A DNA stretch of 64,000 nt from positions 186,001 to 250,000 of the forward strand of contig RQOL01000810.1 in assembly GCA_013076295.1 (NCBI GenBank). Direction: 5' to 3'. A program made the position numbers and the translations under genes. Shown piece after piece: positions 29,754-41,799 of this stretch. Under the pieces are notes generated by a model, which made no database searches, was not told the origin of the DNA, and saw only the letters and a program-made list of their open reading frames with translations. How positions within the stretch are numbered: the stretch's first letter is position 1; every line of letters begins with the position of its first letter. The DNA is from Sanderia malayensis. Its lineage: Eukaryota; Cnidaria; Scyphozoa; Semaeostomeae; Pelagiidae.

Positions 29754-30453
29754 TAAGGCCCGAATACACCTAGCTATTTCGCATTATTTATTCCCAAAAT
29801 AGCCGCGGTTAAAATAAATAACGGAATATTGCAAAGTGTATATGCGCGTTCTATTTTCCATTCCACATTCCATTCTATATTCAACAAACCTATTCATTTG
29901 GAGCACTGTTTGGCCTAAATATGGGGACATGATTGCTATAGGGCATTTAAATGAGTTTTAAACAATCCTCATTTGTACCATTCTTAGTTTCCCAAGCATT
30001 TTAATGTTCATTTGGTTGAAAATACAGAAAAGAACATAAAGGTATACAGCGTGAGGTTGATTTGAGACAAATGCGCAAAGAACGTGGAAAGTATAAATTA
30101 CCATGAACATACATTGATAAGGCTTGTGTTGGAACATAAGAACATTGTCTCTTTTATGTTGATTGACCAAAAACTGGAATTTCAGTACTGGAAATTCTGA
30201 AATACTGCAGAAATACGTCACCAGACAGTCGGTTGCTTTATGTCTGCAGTTTTATGCTAGAAACACAAAATCATGCTGAGAATATCGGATGGAATAAAAT
30301 CAAAACGTTTTGATTTTATTCCATCGAATACTCTGAGCTTCTTTTGCTTATTTTGACAAAGTGTTAATTCGATTCCCCCCCCCCCCCGACGGACTATTTT
30401 TGGGATGTCTGGAGAATAAATAATGTAAAATAGCTAGGTGTATTCGGGCCTTT
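29754..30453. mobile_element. MITE with AAGGCCCGAATACACCTAGC ends
   Basis: AAGGCCCGAATACACCTAGC (29,754) is mirrored by GCTAGGTGTATTCGGGCCTT (ending about 30,453), with an inner pair around ATTATTTATTC. 700 bp. It contains the perfect palindrome at 30,288-30,325 and a C14 run at about 30,377. In copy 2 the left end is lost by the 250-bp deletion while the right end remains near 36,660-36,690. Confidence 0.7.
30288..30325. repeat. Perfect 38-bp palindrome
   Basis: Each half reads GATGGAATAAAATCAAAAC (and complement), centred on AC|GT at 30,306/30,307. It is repeated without change at 36,523-36,560 in the tandem copy. Confidence 0.9.
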
Positions 30454-31166
30454 AAAGGTAATTACTATAATTCGAAATATTTTGCCTTTAACTTGTGAAA
30501 CATAAATTTACTTCAACTTTTTGCTGAGTCTTCCGCCCGTCACCGGAATTTTTCCTGGTAATCGTGATCTCTCTTTTGTTCTAAGGAATGTGAAAAATTT
30601 ATGATGGGAAAACAGTGTCTCGGCACAGAAAATTTCATGTAAAATGTATCTTATGCTGTTGTTTTTGCTTCCCCAAAAGTAAATGGTTGGCCCAAATTTT
30701 CTTTTCACTTTCAAAATATCTTTAACAACATTCGGGGTCGTTATCTTTCGATTATTGGTCCCAACCTGTTACTTTTTTCAAAGGTTTATTTTTAAAACTG
30801 TCTCTTTAACCCAGAGCCTTCCTTTTCTTAGCTCGTTAACTGGTTATTTTCTGAGCCTTTGCAAAATGAAATCAAACGTTGTGGGTGAATTTAAGGAGTT
30901 TGCTTCATTCAACCGCCATTTTTACTTCACGATAACGACAAATGCGAAAGACAGTGAGTACATGATATCCTGCAGGCAGGGAATTTATTCGTTATCGTAT
31001 TCGTTATCGTATTCGCTATCGTATTCGTTATCGTATTCGTTATCGCTATCGTGATAAACCTGAAGTGATTGCCAGGCTCGCATTATCGAACCAAGTCATT
31101 TGGCATGGGGGCACCCTGCACTTTAGTACATAAACCCTTGGAAAAGGGCAAACCTCAACCCCCGTT

Positions 31167-31955
31167 TTGTTGTTGATTATGAGAATCTTAATACAGTTAC
31201 AAAGGGTTATGGCTATCCTATTCGTTTCTAATGTTCTGGATACCATCATTGGTGGCAAATATTTCGCAAAATTCGATCCTGCTTCTGGATATTGGAAAGT
31301 TCCAGCCAGCCTTCAGCATCAACACAAAACCGCTTTCGCCACTTATCTCGGACTTTGTAAATTTTTTCGCATGCTATTTGGTTTGAAAACTGCGCCTCAA
31401 ACATTTCAACGCATTTTGAACACAGTTTTTTCTGACTTCTTGTATCAATGGCTCATCATCTACATTGATGATTGCGTCACTTGGTCTGCCTCCTTCGCAG
31501 AGGCTTTAACTCACTATGAACAGATCCTAGCGCGCGCAGTTAATTTTGGCCTTCAGTTTACACCCTCCAAATGCACACTTTTTCTACTGATTTACACGTG
31601 CTTGGTCATCGTATAACACCAACCGGTCGTTTTCCTTCAGAGAAGGGCACGGAAGCAGTTTCAGAAATGTCACAACCTATTACAGCTACTCAATTCAAAC
31701 GTTTCTTGGGTATGGTTGGGTATTTTCGAAATTAAATTCGAAACCTATCCCGACGTTGTCAGCATTTGCACGTCCTTTTTACCTCAAAAAGTTCCTTTTG
31801 TTTGGTCTGAGGCACATGAGAAGGAATTCTGTGACTTAAAAAAGGCCCTTATTTCTCCGAACATAATCCTTACTCATCTTGATCGGCATGCAGAGTTCAA
31901 ATTCCACACCGATGCCAGCAAAAAGGGCTGTGTTGCGATTCTCGCCTAATGTCGT
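31167..31955 (+). pseudogene. Ty3/gypsy reverse transcriptase and RNase H, broken
   Basis: RT motifs are present: KYFAKFDPASGYWKVPA (F.. lD...GYwQip family), TAFATYLGLCKFFRMLFGLKTAPQTFQR (fG L.nAP.tFQr) and WLIIYIDDCV (catalytic Y-x-DD). The frame then breaks at 31,616. The next pieces in other frames are TPTGRFPSEKG...FKRFLGMVGYFR and the RNase H start VPFVWSEAHEKEFCDLKKAL with FKFHTDASKKG (first catalytic Asp). Normal elements have all this in one pol frame, so at least three frameshifts are present. Confidence 0.85.
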
Positions 31956-32014
31956 AATGGTATTCTTCCCGCTGTTCGATTTGCCTCTCGATCATTTAGT
32001 CGCACGGAATCACA

Positions 32015-32932
32015 TTGGCCTACATTTCATCAAGAATTTTTGTGATCAAATGGGCTCTCAAACGATTTCTTCATTACATCATTGGTCGCAAATGCAAAGT
32101 TGTCACCAATCATGCAAATCTTAAATTTCTTGCTTCCATTGCCACTCAAAATTCTAAATTAGCTCGTTGGTGTTTGGCATTAGCTGAGTTTGATTTCACC
32201 ATTGAGCACCACCCTGGCAAGGACAATATTATTCCGGGCACAGGCCGTGACGCCACCTATAATGACATCTCTCGGGATTTTTATTGGCGCAATTTATCTA
32301 AACATATCCGCAATTGGATTCGCCGTTGTCATCATTGCATAAGGTTCAAATCCCTCAGTCAACTTGACGGGCCTGTGCAAAATCGCCTCTACCAACATCC
32401 GTTTAATACCCTCGGTATCGATTACGTTGGGGAGCTGCCTCTTTCTGCGTCCGGCAACAAATGGATTTTCACTGAAGTTTGTCCCTACTCTAATTTTCTT
32501 CGCGCTATTCCTGTCCCAGATAAAACAGCATCTACCGCCGCTCGCGCACTTTTACATGAAGTCCTATTACCCTTTGGATTTCCCGCCGTTTTACAGAGTG
32601 ATCGCGGTGGAGAATTTCTGAATGCTATCGTGTATCGCCTTACTTCTTTCCTTAGCATCAAACATGTCTTCAAATCTGGTTTTCGGCCACACCTAAACGG
32701 TGCTACTGAACGAGTACATCGCTTTCTTAATTTCGCAGTTGGCATCTATTGCGAACAGCATCAAGCTAGCTGGGAAGAATTCCTACAACCTGCTGTCTAT
32801 GCACACAATGCCTATCCCATTTCAGGAACTTCAGACACTACTCCGTTTTCTCTTGTCTTTGGCCGTGACGCCCTTTCACCAGAGACTTTGTCTTTTCAAC
32901 TTCTACCTCACCCTCTCCCAGCTGACCATTAA
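32015..32932 (+). pseudogene. Ty3/gypsy RNase H end and integrase
   Basis: This open stretch of 305 codons covers the RNase H end (LARWCLALAEFDFTIEHHPGKDN), the CC half of the zinc-binding domain (RRCHHCIRF) and the integrase core with G.DYVGELPL (first Asp), VLQSDRGGEFLN (second Asp) and NGATERVHR (Glu). Integrase inserts the cDNA copy in host DNA. The core triad is kept in this copy, but the element as a whole is broken. Confidence 0.85.
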
Positions 32933-34602
32933 GCAAATCATTTGCTCAAAAACATGAAAGATGCTCAAACACAGTTTTCTCACATCAAATCGGATCTTTG
33001 TCGTCGCCAGAGAGAACTATACTACTCATCCTCACGTGATATTCACATCAAAGAGGGCAAAATTGTATTTCTCCGTAAGTGGGTTTCGCTTAATGTCAGC
33101 CGATGCAAACAGCTTTTCACACAAGACAGTCGAGTTCGTCATCTTAAAACCGTCCCTGCCGTCTGATCTTTTCATCAAATCGCACCAACGAAGCTTCTCA
33201 AAATTTGATTTCGGAAATGTAAAATAATTTAGGCCCATTTGATATCCATCTCAATAAAAATAGCTCTGACAGCCAAAAGTTGCACATTGACGCCCCAAAA
33301 ATTGCATCTTCCTCAGCAGCATGTCTGTAGTCATATCAGGTGCGTTTTCGTTACTCATATTAATACTTTATGTGAATTTTACAGCGATTTATCAGTAGAG
33401 GAAAAAGCACGGTTATTGCCTTGAAGCGCTGTAAAAGATGTTTGAAAAATGCGCCACTACATCTATAACCTCGATTTCGTGCAGAGATTCAAGGTGTGAA
33501 AACATCGTGAAAGGGGTCTATTATTGTTAGCGCGTGTTTCATGTCAAACAATATCATTCATTAAATGTATAGCATAAATAGCTCTGGCAATTGTAATTTT
33601 TATTCTTATTTTAGATTCTTAGATTCTTAGATTCTTAGATTCTTAGATTCTTAGATTTTTAGATCGTGTGTGACTTTTGACGTGTGTTTCATATTGCACG
33701 ATTTTATACATGGAATGGGGGTACTGACCAATATTGCCCCTGCGCAATGTTTTGTTTTGCCCTCACTTCATCATGTCCCCCGGTCTGATTTCGGCGTCTG
33801 TTATGCCGTTGACTCTGTGAATGTATTTGAAAATGTACTTGACACTTTTGACTGGGTAGTTTTGATCACTGGACCCCACTACGACATGACCCTCAGATGC
33901 ACGACCCACCACCAATGGTCATACGATCCCTGCTATAAAACTGCCCAATTTTCATTATTTTCTAATGCAGCTATTATATCAAAGTCAAAGACACTGTTTT
34001 CAAGTATGAAACGCACTTTGTGAGCATATGAAAAGAAAGAAAGAAATGCTTTTCAAGTAATGAATTTTTTTAGAAAGAATGCATTGTCGCTACAAATCCA
34101 CAACTATATTAAGGGTTTTTTTGTCACCTTCCTCCTCCTGGAGGGGAGGGTGACGAATAAATGGAATGGAATTAATGCGAATGTAGCCCGTCTTTTGTAC
34201 AATGAGTATCCATTGACATTGAATTCTGCTTCAAAGTCGTTTGGGAAAGTTTTTTGGCACTTGCGATCTTGCTTGCAAAAGCATGAGGGGTTGAGAATTC
34301 CACACGGGCCTTGCATCATGTGTTTCTTGAAGATGCTGTGTTTATGGATTTGGTTGTTTTCAGCTGGTGTGTCTCTGCTGATATGATGCGGTTGACATCC
34401 TCTGGTGTCGAAGCTACAGGGGATACCACACTCGTCCGGCCGTCTTATAGTAGTGCTGATTTGTATCAGTTAAGATGCAATAATTTGATTTGATAAGCGA
34501 AATGATTTTGTCGCGTGTTGTGCATTTGTTATGATTAACACAATATTTTAATTTTGTATTTCCTGTTGTATCATTGGTTTATCATTAAGTTTTTGTTTTC
34601 AG

Positions 34603-35119
34603 ATTCCAAACTGACGACAATCTTGTATGCGCCGTGCAACAAGATTGAAGCAATGAAAATAAAACAAAAATTCGAAGCCGAAATTGGTTGTCCCGTGGTT
34701 TTTAATGTTGAGTTGAAAAAGTATCGACCTGTAATTTTTTTAATTTTAATGACTGATGATTACGAACAATCTGAAAAATGCGAAGAGATGATCAATTTTA
34801 TAAGGGTAAAGCTGTCACTTTCTTATTACTGTATGTTTGATTGTAAAGTTCAATTCTCTTTGTTACTCTGATATGTTTACTTTGTTTACTCAGTTTGTTG
34901 CTTTAGCATGTTGATATACTTTATTATGCTGTTTTCTTTTGTTGTATTTTTAGTCTATCTGGAAGCCAAAGATTATAGCAGTGAAGCTGGATAATGACTT
35001 TCAGCCCGGCGACGAATTGGATAAGATAGTAAGAGAGAGTACGTGTATATGCTGGACTGACGAAACAAATTTCGAAACTAACTTTGCAAAGGTGAAGGAA
35101 GAGATCTACGCTGAATTTG
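34603..35119 (+). CDS. Duplicated TIR-like domain 2 exons (34,603-34,805 and 34,954-35,119)
   Basis: Both exons keep the exact lengths (203 and 166 nt), phases and splice signals of 28,112-28,314 and 28,463-28,628, with a few amino-acid changes (for example FRR to FIR, GWHPK to IWKPK, NDIV to DKIV) and no stop. They are followed by a last exon at 35,835-35,848 (AKLQ-stop). They could serve as an alternative 3' end for locus A by exon skipping or by transcription past the first set. Without a matching N-terminal part they would not be a gene alone. Confidence 0.5.
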
Positions 35120-35393
35120 GTAAATCTTTTGTTCTGTTATAGTGAATCTTATTTTAAACGTATGCCTGTCAATAATTTGCCATCAGTATTATAAATATTG
35201 GAAAAGGAATTTTTCTAATTCATGCAACTTTTCTGATTTATTTTGTTCTTGGCATGTTTCAACTGCTGGTTGATGGTGGAGGAACAATTTTAATTGCCAG
35301 AAACTATTGCACTATTACTTTAACTATTACTTTAAGCACTTCCTCACAATCTTTACATTTTGGTTATTTATGTACATTTATTAGGGGCCTCAT

Positions 35394-35780
35394 TACACGA
35401 GGAGGGCTGGCCCTTCTTCCCGAGATAGATAATTTTCCCCGAGATCTGGGTGTCAATAAGAAACATTAAAATTTGTGATTGCGATTACATGTAGATAGGA
35501 CCAATCCTAGTAGCCGAGATTCCGCCTGCTCGAAAGAGGTTTGTCCCTCTTAGCAGGGCTGGAAACGCTATTTTTTCGTCGTGTAATCGATTTGATAGGG
35601 CTGGAAAGAGGGCTGGTTTTCCTGATGCATATATGCGCATGTTTGATATGAATTACTGCGCAGGTATGACACACCGAGAGCAAGATCAAATTTCTTCATG
35701 TGATTGCAAACAAAAATCCTTCTCGGGTACCACGACCAGCCCTCTTCACAGGGCCAGCCCTCCTCATGTAATAAGGCCCC
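35394..35780. mobile_element. MITE, tandem copy of 28,894-29,292
   Basis: Same GGGGCCT...AGGCCCC terminal words, intronic position and about the same length. It was produced by the segmental duplication rather than by transposition. Confidence 0.65.
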
Positions 35781-36522
35781 AATATTCTGAAATGAAAGAA
35801 GTAACTTTTAACATCTGAATGTTTTCTTTTTTAGCAAAACTGCAATAGGTTTTACAATGGCATTAAGCCAACGACATTCATTTTCAGCAAAGCACAATGG
35901 CTGATGGACGAAGTTGAATGAATTGAACGCACTTTGTAAATATAATATATTCTTTTTAATACTTTTAACGTTTTATATTTTTGTAATTGTATTTTGCTAT
36001 TGAAATGTGAACATTTTTTGCTGAGTTTCAACTGGTCGTATTTGTTTGCCTTGCTTGTGCGCTGCGATTTGCTAAACTTGCGTGGGAGCATTGTTATGGA
36101 ATTACCTGTGGTTGGCCAAACTGGACCCATTCATTTGGAGCACTGTTTGGCCTAAATATGGGGACATGATTGCTATAGGGCATTTAAATGAGTTTTAAAC
36201 AATCCTCATTTGTACCATTCTTAGTTTTGCAAGCGTTTCAATGTTCATTTGGTTGAAAATACAGAAAAGAACATAAAGGTATACAGCGTGAGCTTGATTT
36301 GAGACAAACGCGCGAAGAACGTGGAAAGTATAAATTACCATGAACATACATTGATAAGGCATGTGATGGAACATAAGAACATTGTCTCTTATGTTGATTG
36401 ACCAAAAACTGGAATTTCAGTACCGGAAATTCTGAAATACTGCAGAAATACGTCACCAGACAGTCGGTTTCTTTATGTCTGCAGTTTTATGCTAGAAACA
36501 CAAAATCATGCTGAGAATGTCG

Positions 36523-36560
36523 GATGGAATAAAATCAAAACGTTTTGATTTTATTCCATC
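36523..36560. repeat. Perfect 38-bp palindrome, tandem copy
   Basis: Unchanged copy of the palindrome at 30,288-30,325. Confidence 0.9.
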
Positions 36561-36788
36561 GAATATTCTGAGCTTCTTTTGCTTATTTTGACAAGGTATT
36601 AATTCGATTCCCCCCCCCCCGACGGACTATTTTTGGGATGTCTGGAGAATAAATAATGTAAAATAGCTAGGTGTATTCGGGCCTTTAAAGGTAATTACTA
36701 TAATTCGAATTTTTTTGATATTGTGCCTTTAACTTGTGAAACATAAATTAACTTCAACTTTTTGCTGAATCTTCCGCCCGTCACCAGA

Positions 36789-38620
36789 AAACATAATATA
36801 ATTATTATTTAATTTGGGCCCTTCAATGTAAGAATGTCAGACGAATGAATAGACGAATTAATGTTATTCCTACTTTTTCTTCCACATGGAGTTGAAAGTT
36901 TCATGACTGGCTCTTTATATATACTAACCTCTCTTTCATAAAGAGGCTTAAAAAGTCGTGAGATTTTCGTACACAACTTATTTCATATATTTATTTATAG
37001 TTTAGTGGGCTTCTGGGGAGAAACTTGATAAAATGGCATATTTAGCTTAATTGATAAAATTAAAAGCATAACATTTTTATCCTGCACTTGAGACAATGGT
37101 GACACTTGACTTTCCTTCGCAGAGCCATCCAGTAAATGCGTTGGCGTAAAGATCTTTAAACTAAAAGATAATTTGATTTTGATCTCAAATAACTACCTTT
37201 TTTGCAGATATCAAGACCATGTTATTTTTACCAGATTCTAAATTATTGTTGTAAGATTTGTAGATTTTACCTCTTCACACATGCGCCAAATCTATGGTCC
37301 CCACGTGTAATCGACTGGAGATTATCATGAGTATTTGAAGATCGTCCATTACTCTTTCGCAACCATTGTCGGTGCCAATTGTCACTGGGAATTTTCGGCT
37401 TTTGTTTCACCTGGAGTGGCTGGCCTGAAAAATCTAGACATCCAGTCATTGATATCTCCATTGGCAAAACAAGGAAAGAGGGTGAACTTTAGTGGCTGCT
37501 CTGCACGCGGCGATGTGTAACAGGATTACCTTCTCGATACCACGTAGCCTCGTGTTCAAGTAATTATTGTAATCATGTTTAATGCCAGTCACAAGTAATA
37601 ATTTCGTCAAACATCCATGCCAGGTTTTGGCTGCCGTATATGAGCCAACAAATCCAGAAAGACTTGCGTGCCTTTGACATTATTTCTCTTTCGTGCTTTC
37701 GCATGCTTCCCGCATTTCCCATAAAACCTCGAGCGATGAATCCATTTCAATCATGAGGTTCGTGCGTCTAATGGTCGTAGCAATACTAATCACCACCTTT
37801 GTAATCAAACTCGTACATTTTCTAGTTCACACTATTTGTCTAACAATTCTCCTTCAAATAATTCTCCTATTCTCTATCGTTTATCTAACAATCGTTTATC
37901 ACGTGATCATATCTCATCTGCTGTTTCTGCGCAGACGGCAGACTCCACCGATTGTGTTTCACTAGATTCGGTTAAAGCTATCGTTTCGGACTGCCTGTTT
38001 AATTTAAAACTCGATCTAACTACTACTATTCTTGCTGAAGTAGAAGAATCTGAGATGACCCATCGGCATCCGCTGGGCCCAGCTTTTCGCCCAACCACAT
38101 TTACGGTATGCCAGCAGTCATGCCTTTTAATCCCGTTTCATCAGTTTCAGCATTTGATCTTCGTAACCGCAATATTTTGTGGACAAAAATCGTTTCTGCG
38201 GGTATTTCTCTACTTTTACCCCAAGACAGCTGTTGCTCTGTTTCTCTTGTCGGTCAAAATTATGCCGAAATTGTTGCAAGAAATAAATTTTCTAATGATT
38301 TGAGGCAAATATTTTGATGTACAGTCAAATCTGTGTAGGTTGAATACCCTAGAGAAGCATGAAAATGTTCGAATTACAGAACGCTCGAATTGTAGATGTT
38401 CATCTTTATAAGAATTCAATCTTTGTGAGAGTGAGTAGGTAAAGCTCGAGCCACACGAATTAGAATTATGCAGACCTGACTGTAAATTGTATTCCACTAG
38501 TAAGAACTCATTAAAAATGCTTTTCTGTAGCAATTAGAAATCAATTTGCAAAATAAAAGCTAATAAGTCATCAAAATTAGCAGATAGCTAATATCAGCAT
38601 TTTATATTATTATATATATA
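36789..38620 (+). mobile_element. Extra block of copy 2: Ty3 LTR and gag-like remains
   Basis: It contains TGTAACAGGATTACC at 37,516, which matches the start of an LTR-like sequence at 45,379. Then comes a low-complexity frame rich in Ser/Asn/Pro (about 37,840-38,100), and a frame around 38,108-38,317 (NILWTKIVSAGISLLLPQDS) that looks like part of gag or an adjoining ORF. Its place just upstream of the Ty3 pol remnant suggests it is the element's 5' part, lost from copy 1. No intact gene. Confidence 0.5.
38320..38484. mobile_element. Pogo/Tc1-like mini-element
   Basis: The terminal words ACAGTCAAATCTG and CAGACCTGACTGT are inverted and flanked by TA on both sides (38,320-38,321 and 38,483-38,484). 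165 bp, non-coding. TA targets and CAGT tips fit the Tc1/mariner/pogo superfamily. Confidence 0.6.
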
Positions 38621-38621
38621 T

Positions 38622-41600
38622 TTTTCCTGGTAATCGTGATCTCTCTTTTGTTCTAAGGAATGTGAAAAATTTATGATGGGAAAACAGTGTCTCGGCACAG
38701 AAAATTTCATGTAAAATGTATCTTTTGCTGTTGTTTTTGCTTGCCCAAAAGTAAATGGTTGGCCCAAATTTTCTTTTCACTTTCAAAATATCTTTAACAA
38801 CATTCGGGGTCGTTATCTTTCGATTATTGGTCCCAACCCGTTACTTTTTTCAAAGATTTATTTTTAAAACTGTCTCTTTTAACCCAGAGCCTTCCTTTTC
38901 TTAGCTCGTTAACTGGTCATTTTCTGAGCTTTTGCAAAATAAAATCAAACGCTGTGGATGATTTTAAGGAGTTTGCTTCATTCAACCGCCATTTTTACTT
39001 CACGATAACGACAGATGCGAACGACAGTGAGTACATGATATCCTGCAGGCAGGGAATTTATTCGTTATCGTATTCGTTATCGTATTCGTTATCGTATTCG
39101 TTATCGTATTCGTTATCGCTATCGTGATAAACCTGAAGTGATTACCAGGCTCGCATTATCCAACCAAGTCATTTGGCATGGGGGCACCCTGCATTTTAGT
39201 ATATCAACCCTTAGAAAAGGGCAAACCTCAACCCCCGTTTTGTTGTTGATTATGAGGGTCTTAATACAGTTACAAAAGGTTATGGCTATCCTATTCGTTT
39301 CTAATGTTCTGGATGCCATCATTGGTGGCAAATATTTCGCAAAATTCGATCTTGCTTCTGGATATTGGAAAGTTCCAGCCAGCCTTCAGCATCAACACAA
39401 AACCGCTTTCGCCACTTATCTCGGACTTTGTAAATTTTTTCGCATGCTATTTGGTTTGAAAGCTGCGCCTCAGGCATTTTAAGGCATTTTGAACACAGTT
39501 TTTTCTGACTTCTTGTATCAATGGCTCATCATCTACATTGATGATTGCATCACTTGGTCTGCCTCCTTCGCAGAGGCTTTAATTCACTACGAACAGATCC
39601 TTGCGCGCGCAGTTAACTTTGGCTTTCAGTTTACACCCTCCAAATGCACACTTTTTCTACTGATTTACACGTGCTTGGTCATCGTATAACACCAACCGGT
39701 CGTTTTCCTTCAGAAATGGGCACGGAAGCAGTTTCAGAAATGTCACAACCTAGTACAGCTACTCAATTCAAACGTTTCTTGGGTATGGTTGGGTATTTTC
39801 GAAGTTAAATTCGAAACCTATCCCGACGTTGTCAGCATTTGCACGTCCTTTTTACCTCAAAAAGTTCCTTTTGTTTGGTCTGAGGCACATGAGAAGGAAT
39901 TCTGTGACTTAAAAACGGCCCTTATTTCTCCCAACATAATCCTTACTCATCTTGATTTGCATGCAGAGTTCAAATTCCACACCGATGCCAGCAAAAAGTG
40001 CTGTGGTGCGATTCTCGCCTAATGTCGTAATGGTATTCTTCCCGCTGTTCAATTTGCCGCTCGATCATTTAGTCGCACGGAATCACATTGGCCTACATTT
40101 CAGCAAGAATTTTTGTGATCAAATGGGCTCTCAAACGATTTTTTCATTACATCATTGGTCGCAAATGCAAAGTTGTCACCAACCATGCAAATCTTAAATT
40201 TCTTGCTTCCATTGCCACTCAAAATTCTAAATTAGCTCGTTGGTGTTTGGCATTAGCTGAGTTTGATTTCACCACCGCCCTGGCAAGGACAATATTATTC
40301 CGGACACAGGCCGTGACGCCACCTATAATGACATCTCTCGGGATTTTTATTGGCGCAATTTATCTAAACATATCCGCAATTGGATTCGCCGTTGTCATCA
40401 TTGCATAAGGTTCAAATCCCTCAGTCAACTTGACGGGCCTATGCAAAATCGCCTCTGCCAACATCCGTTTCATACCTTCGGTATCGATTACGTTGGGGAG
40501 CTGCCTCTTTCTGCGTCCGGCAACAAATGGATTTTCACTGAAGTTTGTCCCTACTCTGATTTTCTTCGCGCTATTCCTGTCCCAGATAAAACAGCACCTA
40601 CCGCCGCTCGCGCACTTTTTCATGAAGTCCTATTACCCTTTCAATTTCCCGCCGTTTTACAGAGTAATCGCGGTGGAGAATTTCTGAATGCTATCGTGTA
40701 TCGCCTTACTTCTTTCCTTAGCATCAAACATGTCTTCAAATCTGGTTTTCGGCCACGCCTAAACGGTGCTACTGAACAAGTACATCGCTTTCTTAATTTC
40801 GCAGTTGGCATCTATTGCGAACAGCATCAAGCTAGCTGGGAAGAATTCCTACAACTTGCTGTCTATGCACACAATGCCTATCCCATTTCAGGAACTTCAG
40901 ACACTACTCCGTTTCCTCTTGTCTTTGGCCGTGACGCCCTTTCACCAGAGACTTTGTCTTTTCAGCTTCCACCTCACCCTCTCCCAGCTGACCATTAAGC
41001 AAATCATTTGCTCAAAAACATGAAAGATGCTCAAACACAGTTTTCTCACATCAAATCGGATCTTTGTCGTCGCCAGAGAGAACTATACCACTCATCCTCA
41101 CGTGATATTCACATCAAAGAGGGCAAAATTGTATTTCTCCGTAAGTGGGTTTCGCTTAATATCAGCCCATGCAAACAGCTTTTCACACAAGACAGTCGAG
41201 TTCGTCATCTTAAAACCGTCCCTGCCGTCTGATCTTTTCATCAAATCGCACCAACGAAGCATCTCAAAATTTGATTTCGAAAATGTAAAATAATTTAGGC
41301 CCATTTGATATCCATCTCAATAAAACTAGCTCTGACAGCCAAAAGTTGCACATTGACGCCCCAAAAATTGCATCTTCCTCAGCAGCATGTCTGTAGTCAT
41401 ATCAGGTGCGTTTTCGTTACTCATATTAATACTTTATGTGAATTTTACAGCAATTTATCAGTAGAGGAAAAAGCACGGTTATTGCCTTGAAGCGCTGTAA
41501 AAGATGTTTGAAAAATGCGCCACTACATCTATAACCTCGATTTCGTGCAGAGATTCAAGGTGTGAAAACATCGTGAAAGGGGTCTATTATTGTTAGCGCG

Positions 41601-41796
41601 TGTTTCATGTCAAACAATATCATTCATTAAATGTATAGCATAAATAGCTCTGGCAATTGTAATTTTTATTCTTATTTTAGATTCTTAGATTCTTAGATTC
41701 TTAGATTCTTAGATTCTTAGATTCTTAGATTCTTAGATTCTTAGATTCTTAGATTCTTAGATTCTTAGATTCTTAGATTCTTAGATTTTTAGATCG
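38622..41796 (+). mobile_element. Decayed Ty3/gypsy element, copy 2
   Basis: Same order as copy 1: (TATTCGTTATCG)n at about 39,060-39,125, RT (39,270-39,690), RNase H start (39,789-40,022), integrase (40,441-40,998). Extra damage: stop in RT after LKAAPQAF (39,480), loss of a few codons after DFTT near 40,275, and in integrase VLQSNRGGEF, where the catalytic Asp of copy 1 is Asn (GAT to AAT). The 3' end has LTR-like sequence and 14 or so ATTCTTAG units. Confidence 0.85.
41683..41790. repeat. (ATTCTTAG)n microsatellite
   Basis: About 14 copies of an 8-bp unit. The paralogous tract at 33,612-33,662 has only five or six, so the array has changed length since the duplication. Confidence 0.9.
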
Positions 41797-41799
41797 GTT

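Larger units (their letters stand above)
27176..33666. repeat. Tandem segmental duplication, copy 1
   Basis: This 6.49-kb segment is repeated immediately downstream at 33,667-41,796. The shared left edge begins TGTGTGACTTTTGACGTG (27,176 and 33,667) and the shared right edge ends in TTAGATTTTTAGATCG. The copies differ by scattered substitutions (about 2-4% by eye). Copy 1 holds the last three locus A exons, two MITEs and a Ty3 remnant. It lacks about 1.8 kb present in copy 2 and keeps about 250 bp of 3' sequence missing there. Confidence 0.9.
30536..33666 (+). mobile_element. Decayed Ty3/gypsy element, copy 1
   Basis: In order: a 12-bp tandem repeat (TATTCGTTATCG, about 30,987-31,051), reverse transcriptase, RNase H remnant and integrase in shifting frames, then LTR-like sequence (about 33,500-33,610) and an (ATTCTTAG)n tract. 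Gag and the 5' LTR are absent here but partly present in copy 2. Multiple frameshifts make it inactive. Confidence 0.85.
33667..41796. repeat. Tandem segmental duplication, copy 2
   Basis: Second copy of 27,176-33,666, 8.13 kb long. Differences are an extra block of about 1.83 kb (36,789-38,620) with LTR, gag-like and MITE sequence, a deletion of about 250 bp at about 36,128 that removes the 3' UTR end and the left MITE end, and a longer (ATTCTTAG)n array. The start joins directly to the end of copy 1 with no spacer. Confidence 0.9.

Noticed and set aside
33612..33662. TTAG-containing repeat as possible interstitial telomere
   Set aside because: The unit is ATTCTTAG (8 bp), not TTAGGG, and it grows from the tail of an LTR-like sequence.
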